The position numbers and the translations under genes are program-made. 26,185 nucleotides of DNA from Bacteroidales bacterium (lineage in GTDB: Bacteria; Bacteroidota; Bacteroidia; Bacteroidales; Muribaculaceae): positions 1 through 26,185 of the forward strand of contig SFER01000004.1 of assembly GCA_004557195.1 (NCBI GenBank), in the 5' to 3' direction. The notes below the pieces were generated by a model. The model had not been told where the DNA came from. It did not search any database and saw only the letters and a program-made list of their open reading frames with translations. Shown one piece after another: positions 17,297-23,658 of the stretch (the stretch's first letter is position 1; every line of letters starts with the position of its first letter).

Positions 17297-18067
17297 TTAA
17301 TAGATAAATGGTATAATGCTTTTTAAGTTTAATTTGTCAAATTCTTCGCCAAACTCTGCGCTGTAGCGGCGGTTGATTTTCCGTGCGCGAGGCGCAAGAT
17401 TGGCAAATGTCCACAGTGCAAACACCGCTCCGGCAAGGCTCCATGTGAGTATGGCAAAGCCTACCCATTCCATAAACTCGCCCAGATAGTTGGCACTCGA
17501 CACATAGCGGAACATCCCGCCGCGCGGTATGTAGTGCGCTGTGTCGCCCGGCTTGCGAAGGTGGCGTATGATATAGTCGCTCTGCAGATTGATAAACATC
17601 CCTGCAAAAAACACTATCGTTCCAATGATAAACTGTGGCGAGAGGAGCCACGAATCGGGGTAGCGGTCTGCCGGCGAGAGGTAAAACAGCCATCCGCCCT
17701 GCATCACTGCATTCAACAGGTTAAACACCACTCCCATCAACATAATCGACACAGGCATTCGGTTGTGCCCCCTGATTAGCAACGGAAATATAAACGAGCG
17801 CTGAAAATAATGTAACTGAAATATTACAAACATCGCCAGCGGCGCTGCCATAAAAGTGCGTTCGCTCATCCACCATAGCGCAAGCATCGCAAAAAACACG
17901 GGCGATTCCATCAGTACCCAACCCAGGCGATTGTCCACCGAGATGCCCCATTTGCGGCTAAACATCATACCATATCCAGCCTCTACAAACTGCAACGCAA
18001 TGAAAACCACCACTGCAGCGATGCTCATTGCCAATAATAATGTGTCGAACGAATGAACAAGATTCAT
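17297..18067 (-). CDS. Steroid 5-alpha-reductase family membrane protein (3-oxo-5-alpha-steroid 4-dehydrogenase)
   Basis: A 256-residue polytopic membrane enzyme close in length and motif order to human SRD5A1/2. Family marks include E54 in the MESP motif and H86-Y87 in LHYFQRSFIFPLLIRG, which align with the catalytic Glu57/Tyr91 pair of SRD5A2. The NADPH-site block follows with N160, D164, R168 and RKPGD (171-175), then IPRGGMFRYVSSANYLGE (180-197), and the RARKINRRY plus IIPF ending. About seven hydrophobic helices are seen. It should reduce the delta-4 bond of 3-oxo-steroids to the 5-alpha (allo) configuration with NADPH. It is the first gene of the long minus-strand operon, with a promoter just upstream. 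Related family members act on polyprenols or sterols, but the match to the SRD5A1/2 block is much better than to those. Confidence 0.92.
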   Translation of the reverse strand: MNLVHSFDTLLLAMSIAAVVVFIALQFVEAGYGMMFSRKWGISVDNRLGWVLMESPVFFAMLALWWMSERTFMAAPLAMFVIFQLHYFQRSFIFPLLIRGHNRMPVSIMLMGVVFNLLNAVMQGGWLFYLSPADRYPDSWLLSPQFIIGTIVFFAGMFINLQSDYIIRHLRKPGDTAHYIPRGGMFRYVSSANYLGEFMEWVGFAILTWSLAGAVFALWTFANLAPRARKINRRYSAEFGEEFDKLNLKSIIPFIY

Positions 18068-18088
18068 GTTTGTTTGCTTTTGAAGATG

Positions 18089-18119
18089 TAAAGTTACTCA
18101 TTTTGCCTACACTTGCAAA
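18089..18119 (-). promoter_or_regulatory. Probable promoter of the reductase/SDR operon
   Basis: On the minus strand TTTG (complement of 18116-18119) is 19 bp from TAACTTTA (complement of 18089-18096), a -33/-7 pair with one deviation in the last base of the -7 box. The ATG at 18067 follows after about 20 bp. This is the only promoter-like sequence between the terminator at 18198 and the operon. Confidence 0.45.
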
Positions 18120-18197
18120 GCGAAATCCAAGTTTTTTGCACAATTCACCAAAATCCGAGCATTTTCCACCGCCCGACGCCCGGTCGCTTATGGGCAT

Positions 18198-18231
18198 AAA
18201 AAAGGAGAGCGCGCCTCCCGGCGGACTCTCC
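18198..18231 (-). terminator. Rho-independent terminator of the secreted sorting-domain protein gene
   Basis: Read on the minus strand, a GGAGAG / CTCTCC outer stem with an inner GC-rich stem (CGCC / GGCG) is followed by six U (complement of A 18198-18203). It insulates the 5-alpha-reductase operon from the upstream gene. Confidence 0.85.
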
Positions 18232-18262
18232 AACCCTAAATATTAATTGCTTGAAAAGTAAA

Positions 18263-19597
18263 TTATTTCACAAGGATTTTTTGTGCAGCATTGCCCGCTT
18301 TAACAATGTAAAGACCGGGAGCAACTGCGATGCTGGCGTCGGCAGCCGATGTGTTGGCTACTTCTGCACCTGCTACGGTATATACTGTAACATTCTCAGC
18401 ATTTGGATTGTTGACAACGATGTTGCCATTCACTGCGTATGCACGGATATCGGAAGTCTCTACTGCGCTCACGCCGGAGTTTTTGCTAAACTTGACAGCC
18501 TTGATACCAAGGTCAACGTTAGAAACAGAATAGATAACCATGTCGTTTTCGGTTGTAGCAATGAGCACATCACCGGTGCACATGCCGTCGGTATCGGTTT
18601 GTGAGCATGGGAAACCGGGGTCGCCTGTCTCTGCATTGGCATCGCGATGATATACAGTCATTTCAATATCACCGAGGCAACCTGTAGCCTCTGTACCAAG
18701 TTCGCCCGAGAATTTCGAGATGTCTGTTACATCATAGAGGTAGAGATATGTTGACATAGCCCAATAGCCAAAGTATGAAAGGTCTTGAATAACAAGATAT
18801 TTGGCACCATTAAATTCGATAGCGTCGCCCGAGTTGGGTGCGTATGCCCACGCATAATCCGATGTGTCTTGTACGTTAGATTTTGCAGTATTTGTTGTGC
18901 CATCTACAAAATAAACTTTGTCGGCACCTGAGTAATAGTGACCGAGGAAGTAACCATCCTCTACATTTGAAGAGCGGAAGATAACCTTTGCATTGTTGCA
19001 GCCACCTGCCCATTGGTTAACACCTTCGATTGTAATCATTGTTGCTTCACCCACAACGCCGTCTTTCACAACCCATTGCATCATGTATTGTGCATAAAGG
19101 CCATCGAAAGTTGCAGCAACAACTGCATTGCCGTCGAGGTCGCCGTTAATGTCGAGGCGAGTGCCAAGTTTAAGACCTGTGAAGGGGTTTTCTACCGATG
19201 CCCATTCCATAGGCACACCATTCACTTTGCTGGTTTTGAAGATTTTGAATGTTCCGGTTTCGCAATAACTTGCGATGAGCATGTTGCCCTTAGAGTCGGA
19301 AGCAACACTACCTTTGGGGTCGGCGATACCAACGATAATTTCACCTTTCTTTTCACCGGTAACAGGGTCGAGATAGATAGGCTTGCTGCCATCGCCAAGG
19401 TTGAGGACGAGGTTTTCGCCACACATTGCGAGTGATGGACGGATTGTGCCACCGGCTGTTACACCGTATGTCTCAAGGCTGATATCGAACAACGGAGTTG
19501 CAGAAGCAATGTCAATGCCGGTTGAAACAGCATCTTGTGCAAATGCGCTTGATGAGAGCAACATAACAGATGCGAGAACAGAGTAGATTTTTTTCAT
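18263..19597 (-). CDS. Secreted beta-propeller-like protein with C-terminal (type IX-like) sorting domain
   Basis: A 444-residue exported protein. Residues 1-21 are a clear signal peptide (MKKIYSVLASVMLLSSSAFA, cleavage after AFA-Q). The central part (about 25-370) consists of repeated blade-like segments with Gly/Asp turns (for example SDSKGNMLIASY, YLYLYDVTDIS), suggesting a beta-propeller or DUF4623-like fold; no catalytic motif is visible. The C-terminal 70 residues (from about 375) end in the pattern VTVYTVAGAEV ... APGLYIVKAGNAAQKILVK, matching Bacteroidetes C-terminal sorting domains of the Por/type IX class. Codon choice is regular and the gene is flanked by a promoter and a strong terminator, so it is monocistronic and likely well expressed. 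The function of the mature protein is unknown, and no type IX machinery is in the window. Confidence 0.85.
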   Translation of the reverse strand: MKKIYSVLASVMLLSSSAFAQDAVSTGIDIASATPLFDISLETYGVTAGGTIRPSLAMCGENLVLNLGDGSKPIYLDPVTGEKKGEIIVGIADPKGSVASDSKGNMLIASYCETGTFKIFKTSKVNGVPMEWASVENPFTGLKLGTRLDINGDLDGNAVVAATFDGLYAQYMMQWVVKDGVVGEATMITIEGVNQWAGGCNNAKVIFRSSNVEDGYFLGHYYSGADKVYFVDGTTNTAKSNVQDTSDYAWAYAPNSGDAIEFNGAKYLVIQDLSYFGYWAMSTYLYLYDVTDISKFSGELGTEATGCLGDIEMTVYHRDANAETGDPGFPCSQTDTDGMCTGDVLIATTENDMVIYSVSNVDLGIKAVKFSKNSGVSAVETSDIRAYAVNGNIVVNNPNAENVTVYTVAGAEVANTSAADASIAVAPGLYIVKAGNAAQKILVK

Positions 19598-19654
19598 ACC
19601 AAATTAGTTTTAATATTAATAAATAAATTATGTATTATATCTTTTATAGGTTTT

Positions 19655-19674
19655 AGCAGTATTTATTTACTGCT
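19655..19674 (-). promoter_or_regulatory. 7-bp inverted repeat at the predicted transcript start
   Basis: AGCAGTA / TACTGCT with a 6-nt loop (19655-19661 and 19668-19674) sits immediately downstream of the -7 box of the secreted-protein gene. It would form a hairpin at or near the 5' end of the mRNA, a position typical of either an operator or an mRNA-stabilising 5' stem. No U-tract follows, so it is not a terminator. Confidence 0.45.
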
Positions 19675-19675
19675 G

Positions 19676-19709
19676 CAAATATACATATAATTTTATATAC
19701 AAAAACAAA
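19676..19709 (-). promoter_or_regulatory. Promoter of the secreted sorting-domain protein gene
   Basis: TATATTTG (complement of 19676-19683) is an exact -7 match, with TTTG (complement of 19706-19709) 22 bp upstream; a second TTTG lies at 19700-19703. The leader to the ATG at 19597 is about 70 nt. The rest of the 360-bp gap (19598-19957) holds the secG promoter and AT-rich sequence with no supportable gene. Confidence 0.55.
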
Positions 19710-19884
19710 TTTCATAAAAATTTTTATTAAAAGTGCCATTTTTCCCTGATTTTCATTAGAAAACTACCTCTAATTCGCCTATCACATGCCGATACCTCCT
19801 AATTACTCGCACTTTTATCTCCTTTTTACTGATTTTGAGCAAAAAAAGCGTTTTTCCTTTGCTATGTGAAAAAAAAGTGTTTAC

Positions 19885-19918
19885 TTTGCACACTAATTGT
19901 GCGGGTATCTTATATTTG
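19885..19918 (+). promoter_or_regulatory. secG promoter with palindrome in the spacer
   Basis: TTTG at 19885-19888 and TATATTTG at 19911-19918 (22-bp spacer) fit the -33/-7 consensus. The spacer contains the inverted repeat GCACA (19888-19892) / TGTGC (19898-19902), which could be a binding site for a dimeric regulator or chance. The leader is about 33 nt. Confidence 0.6.
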
Positions 19919-19957
19919 CACGGTTATTTGTCGAAAAAATTAAAATAATAAAAAGAT

Positions 19958-20311
19958 ATGCTACACATTTTTATCACTATTTTGATTCTTATCGCTGCAA
20001 TCTTGCTGATAGGAGTTGTTCTTATTCAAAAATCGAAAGGTGGAGGTCTTGCCTCTAACTTCCAAGGTGCAAACCAAATCATGGGTGTTAAATCCACTAC
20101 AAATTTTGTAGAGAAAGCCACTTGGACTCTCGCAATCGTTATCTGCGTGCTGTCGATTCTTTCTTCATTCACAGCCAAGAGCGACCTCGTAACAGGTAGC
20201 CGTGTAAAAGCTCAAGCTCCTACCGAGCAAGCCGCTCCCGCATTCCCGACAGAGAAAGAGGCTCCTGCCGCTCCTGCTGCCGAGACTCCCGCTGCCGACA
20301 AAGCGGAATAA
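19958..20311 (+). CDS. secG: Preprotein translocase subunit SecG
   Basis: A 117-residue inner-membrane protein of the SecYEG channel. Two transmembrane helices are visible (residues 2-23 and about 55-75), joined by the family's conserved loop: VVLIQKSKGGGLASNFQG at about 20-37, then MGVKSTTNFVEKATW. This loop is the SecG signature. The C-terminal 40 residues are Ala/Pro/Glu-rich and low complexity, common in Bacteroidetes SecG. The gene has its own promoter and a terminator-like hairpin after it, then L-serine dehydratase 94 bp downstream on the same strand. Confidence 0.95.
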   Translation: MLHIFITILILIAAILLIGVVLIQKSKGGGLASNFQGANQIMGVKSTTNFVEKATWTLAIVICVLSILSSFTAKSDLVTGSRVKAQAPTEQAAPAFPTEKEAPAAPAAETPAADKAE

Positions 20312-20343
20312 TCAATCCGACACAAATACATGCTTTGATACAT

Positions 20344-20384
20344 AAAAGGCGATATGATTGCCACGGCAATCGGTCGCCTTTTTT
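20344..20384 (+). terminator. Rho-independent terminator after secG
   Basis: A two-part stem, AAAAGGCGA (20344-20352) / TCGCCTTTT (20374-20382) enclosing GATTGCC / GGCAATC, ends in a six-T run (20379-20384). It lies 33 bp after the secG stop and only 21 bp before the next start codon, so it may act as an intercistronic attenuator. Confidence 0.8.
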
Positions 20385-20405
20385 CAACACTAAATTATCC
20401 ATGCT

Positions 20406-21593
20406 ATGGAATCGCTTAAAACTCTATATAAAATAGGTGTGGGTCCTTCGAGCAGCCACACTATGGCACCTCGCCGTGCCGCCGAGATTTTCTTGCAGCG
20501 TAATCCTCATGCACAGTCGTTTGTGGTGCGACTTTACGGCTCGCTTGCCGCTACCGGCAAGGGGCACCTCACCGACAAGGCGATTCTCGACACACTGTCG
20601 CCTCATGCTCCCACCACTATCGAGTGGCACCCCGATGTGTTCCTCCCTTACCACCCCAACGGAATGGTTTTCGAGGCTTCCAACGGATATGCCACCGACA
20701 CCTGGGAGGTGTATTCGGTGGGCGGAGGCTCGCTCTACTGGAAAGGGATGCCCGAGGAGCAGAACGAGGTGTATGAGAAGAGCACGATAAAGGATATCCT
20801 CCAATGGATTGACGCCAATGGGCGGAGTTACTGGGAATATGTCGAGGAGTGTGAGGGGAAGGAGATTTGGGACTATCTGCACGAAGTGTGGGAGGCGATG
20901 AAAGCAGCGGTGAAACGCGGTCTCGAGGCAGAAGGGGTGCTCCCCGGTGGGCTTGGTGTGAGACGCAAGGCTGTGAGTTACCACGTTCGCGCCAAGGGAT
21001 ATGTCGATTCGCTTCGGAGCCGTGCGCTGGTGTATAGTTATGCTCTCGCCACAAGCGAGGAGAACGCATCGGGCGGTCAGATTGTAACCGCGCCCACCTG
21101 TGGCAGCTGCGGCGTGCTCCCCGCTGTGCTTTACCACCTTGCCACAACCCGCGATTTCAGTGAGATGCGCATCCTGCGCGCGCTCGCAACAGCCGGACTG
21201 TTTGGCAATGTGGTGCGCACTAATGCGTCGATTTCGGGTGCCGAGGTGGGATGCCAAGGCGAAGTGGGAGTTGCCTGTGCAATGGGTGCCGCCGCTGCCT
21301 GCCAACTCTTTGGTGGCACTCCGGCGCAAATCGAATATGCCGCCGAAATGGGACTTGAGCACCACCTCGGGCTCACTTGCGACCCGGTGTGCGGATTGGT
21401 GCAGATTCCTTGCATCGAACGCAATGCCTATGCCGCCGCTCGAGCGCTCGATTCCAATATCTACGCCACTTTCAGCGACGGAAAGCACTTCGTGAGTTTC
21501 GACCGTGTGGTGGAGGTGATGAAGCAGACCGGACACGACATCCCAAGCCTCTACAAAGAGACTTCGGAGGGTGGTCTTGCGGTGATAAAGTGA
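20406..21593 (+). CDS. sdaA: L-serine ammonia-lyase, single-chain iron-sulfur type
   Basis: A 395-residue enzyme that deaminates L-serine to pyruvate and ammonia using a [4Fe-4S] cluster. Both parts of the family are in one chain: an N-terminal beta domain with GVGPSSSHTMAPRRAAE (11-27) and a C-terminal alpha domain with APTCGSCGVLPA (229-240). Cluster ligands are C283 (GCQGE), C325 (CDPVCG) and C336 (PCIERN); their spacing (42 and 11) equals that of the structurally known Legionella enzyme. The C-terminus (SEGGLAVIK) has no cysteine, so the tail-in-mouth cysteine of that enzyme is missing. It follows secG, and its 3' end is 6 bp from the convergent histidine kinase gene. An independent promoter is not evident. 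Confidence 0.95.
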   Translation: MESLKTLYKIGVGPSSSHTMAPRRAAEIFLQRNPHAQSFVVRLYGSLAATGKGHLTDKAILDTLSPHAPTTIEWHPDVFLPYHPNGMVFEASNGYATDTWEVYSVGGGSLYWKGMPEEQNEVYEKSTIKDILQWIDANGRSYWEYVEECEGKEIWDYLHEVWEAMKAAVKRGLEAEGVLPGGLGVRRKAVSYHVRAKGYVDSLRSRALVYSYALATSEENASGGQIVTAPTCGSCGVLPAVLYHLATTRDFSEMRILRALATAGLFGNVVRTNASISGAEVGCQGEVGVACAMGAAAACQLFGGTPAQIEYAAEMGLEHHLGLTCDPVCGLVQIPCIERNAYAAARALDSNIYATFSDGKHFVSFDRVVEVMKQTGHDIPSLYKETSEGGLAVIK

Positions 21594-21599
21594 TTTCGG

Positions 21600-22811
21600 C
21601 TATCGCGCAATCGGCAACTCGATGCGGAATGTGGTTCCGTGGTCGATTACCGAGTCTTTCACATAGATGCGTCCGCGGTGATATTCCTCGATGATGCGCT
21701 TCACGAGGGTGAGTCCAAGACCCCAGCCGCGCTTCTTGGTGGTGTAGCCCGGGTTGAACACCGTCTTGAAATTCTTCCGTGGTATTCCCTTGCCGGTGTC
21801 GGCAACATCGATAATCACCTTTCCGGCGTCGGAAGTAACCGAAATGTCGATTTTTCCAACCCCCTGCATGGCATCTACGGCATTCTTTGTGAGATTCTCC
21901 ATCACCCATTCAAAGAGTGAGCGCGACAACATCACCGGGATTTCGTTTTCGGGGAAGTGCATTGTGAGCTCAACGCGCTTGCTGATGCGCGATTTCATAT
22001 ATTCGAGGCTCCCCGCCACAGTCTCATTGATATAGCATAACAGCAATTCGGGTTGCGAGCCGATTTTGGAGAATCGGTCGGCGATAATCGACAGGCGATG
22101 CACATCCTTGTCCATATCTGCGACAATCTCGCTATCCACGCCGGTCTCTTTGAGCACCTCGGTCCACGCCATCAGCGATGAGATTGGAGTACCGAGTTGG
22201 TGGGCGGTCTCCTTCGACAATCCCACCCACACCTTGTTCTGCTCGGCTTTCTTCATCGACACCACTGCAAAATAGACAATGGCAATAAACACGAGCATCA
22301 CCACAAGTTGGATGTAGGGGAAAATCGAGAGGCGCACAAGCAGGTCGGAATCCTCGTAATAAAGGCGTTGCACCGTGTTGCTGTCGATATTGAGTTCGAT
22401 GCAGTTGCGCGAGCCTTTCATCGACGAGAGTTTGTGCTTCAAGAACTCCTCATTGGCTGGCGAGATATAGTAGGGCATAGTCTCATCGACAGGCTCCGGG
22501 AGGCGGAAATTGCGATGCAAGATAATGTTGTCGCTGTCGTCAACGAGCAGCACCGGGATGTTGCGATTCTCCTCGATAATCGACAGGAGGAAGTCGATGT
22601 CGGTATTGACAAGCGTGGTGGAGTCGCTCCCCATCCCTGCCATAGCAATCTCCTTGGTGGCATTTGCCCAGATTTCCATGCGCGCGCGTTCCTGTTCCGA
22701 CAAGTCGTTCACGAGATTGTTGGAAACCACGAGGAAGAAAGCCGCCACAATCAGCGACACAGCGATAAAAATAATCTTCCAAAGGCGTCTGCGGTCGTAG
22801 ATATTGCTCAT
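21600..22811 (-). CDS. Membrane-bound sensor histidine kinase, orphan
   Basis: A 403-residue two-transmembrane histidine kinase. TM1 is at about 11-30, a periplasmic sensor region at about 31-163 (VPVLLVDDSDNIILHR-like PAS/Cache features) and TM2 at about 165-186. The dimerisation/phosphotransfer helix has the H-box SKETAHQLGTPISSL with H204, a variant of the usual SHELRTPL. The ATPase domain has the N-box ENLTKNAVDAM, the G1 box DTGKGIP, F-box-like NPGYTT and the G2 box GWGLGLTLVKRI. No response regulator gene adjoins it, so its partner is elsewhere. It is the last gene of the DUF4254-GT9-HAD run, 12 bp after the HAD gene, and it converges with the serine dehydratase gene. Confidence 0.93.
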   Translation of the reverse strand: MSNIYDRRRLWKIIFIAVSLIVAAFFLVVSNNLVNDLSEQERARMEIWANATKEIAMAGMGSDSTTLVNTDIDFLLSIIEENRNIPVLLVDDSDNIILHRNFRLPEPVDETMPYYISPANEEFLKHKLSSMKGSRNCIELNIDSNTVQRLYYEDSDLLVRLSIFPYIQLVVMLVFIAIVYFAVVSMKKAEQNKVWVGLSKETAHQLGTPISSLMAWTEVLKETGVDSEIVADMDKDVHRLSIIADRFSKIGSQPELLLCYINETVAGSLEYMKSRISKRVELTMHFPENEIPVMLSRSLFEWVMENLTKNAVDAMQGVGKIDISVTSDAGKVIIDVADTGKGIPRKNFKTVFNPGYTTKKRGWGLGLTLVKRIIEEYHRGRIYVKDSVIDHGTTFRIELPIAR

Positions 22812-22823
22812 TGTTCAAGATAT

Positions 22824-23654
22824 TTAGATTTTATCCCAATTATCGAGAATCCAGTGTGCCACACTATCGCAACTGTTGTCCCCGATAATCACATCGGCGA
22901 TGCGCTTCACCTCGGGGAAGGCGTTGTCCATCGCCACGCCGATATCAGAAGACATGAGCATGGGGATATCGTTGCGATTGTCGCCAAACGCCACAACCTT
23001 GTCGGCATTGAGTTGCCTTGCGAGATTGGCGATAGCCGAAGCCTTGGTTGTTCCCTTGGCGAAAATCTCGAGGTAGCCGTTGCCGATGTTGTAGATGTCG
23101 TGATAGCACACAGCCTCACACTCCACCAGGCTCATGATGCGCTCGTAGGCGGCTTTGAGTCGCGGATATTCGCAAGTGGCGAATATGAGCAGCGGAGCAC
23201 CCGAAGGGTGGGCGTCGGTGAAGTGGAATTTCTTGTATGGCGACCTGTCGCGCTCCTTTACAAACTCTGCCTCCACAGGCGACAGCACCTCGGAATGATA
23301 CACCGAGAGCGAATTGCCGGTCATCGTATAAACGAACGGGTTGAAGCCTTGGCTGCGAGCGATTTCGAGGATGCTGTCGAGCACTTCGTCGGAAATCGGG
23401 TTGAGGTTGCTATAGGAGCCGGTGAAGCCGTTCCACAGCGCTGCGCCGGTCATCACCACCATCGGAATTTTTACATTCACCTTCTCGAGAAGCGGCATCA
23501 CTGTGGCGGGAGTGCGCGCGGTAGCCACTGTAAACATGATATTGTGGGTCTCGATAAGGTGGTTGAGCACCGCTGCAGTCTCCTCCGACACTTTGCAGTT
23601 GTTGTCGAGCAAAGTGCCGTCGAGGTCGCTTACGAATAGGGTTCTGTCGCTCAT
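22824..23654 (-). CDS. Cof-type HAD-IIB phosphatase
   Basis: A 276-residue cytoplasmic HAD-superfamily hydrolase of the Cof/YidA type. Motif I is VSDLDGTLL with D10 (nucleophile) and D12 (acid/base). Motif II follows as ATARTPA, motif III has the conserved lysine in EIFAKGTTKASA, and motif IV is FGDNRNDIPML with the acidic pair that binds Mg2+. The large cap between motifs II and III is subtype IIB. Such enzymes dephosphorylate sugar phosphates, flavin nucleotides or pyridoxal phosphate; the substrate is not predictable. It lies 4 bp downstream of the glycosyltransferase and 12 bp upstream of the histidine kinase, in one transcription unit. Confidence 0.93.
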   Translation of the reverse strand: MSDRTLFVSDLDGTLLDNNCKVSEETAAVLNHLIETHNIMFTVATARTPATVMPLLEKVNVKIPMVVMTGAALWNGFTGSYSNLNPISDEVLDSILEIARSQGFNPFVYTMTGNSLSVYHSEVLSPVEAEFVKERDRSPYKKFHFTDAHPSGAPLLIFATCEYPRLKAAYERIMSLVECEAVCYHDIYNIGNGYLEIFAKGTTKASAIANLARQLNADKVVAFGDNRNDIPMLMSSDIGVAMDNAFPEVKRIADVIIGDNSCDSVAHWILDNWDKI

Positions 23655-23658
23655 CTTG

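Noticed and set aside
19845..19876. Possible terminator-like A/T runs around an AGCAAA ... TTTGCT pair.
   Set aside because: The stem is imperfect, there is no gene ending nearby on either strand, and no proper U-tract follows.
20424..21536. A 370-codon open frame on the minus strand.
   Set aside because: It mirrors the L-serine dehydratase gene, whose iron-sulfur ligands and family motifs are intact on the plus strand.
22197..23639. A 480-codon open frame on the plus strand.
   Set aside because: It runs antisense to the histidine kinase and HAD phosphatase, both of which have full catalytic motifs; its translation is His/Val/Glu-rich without recognisable motifs, as expected of a shadow frame.
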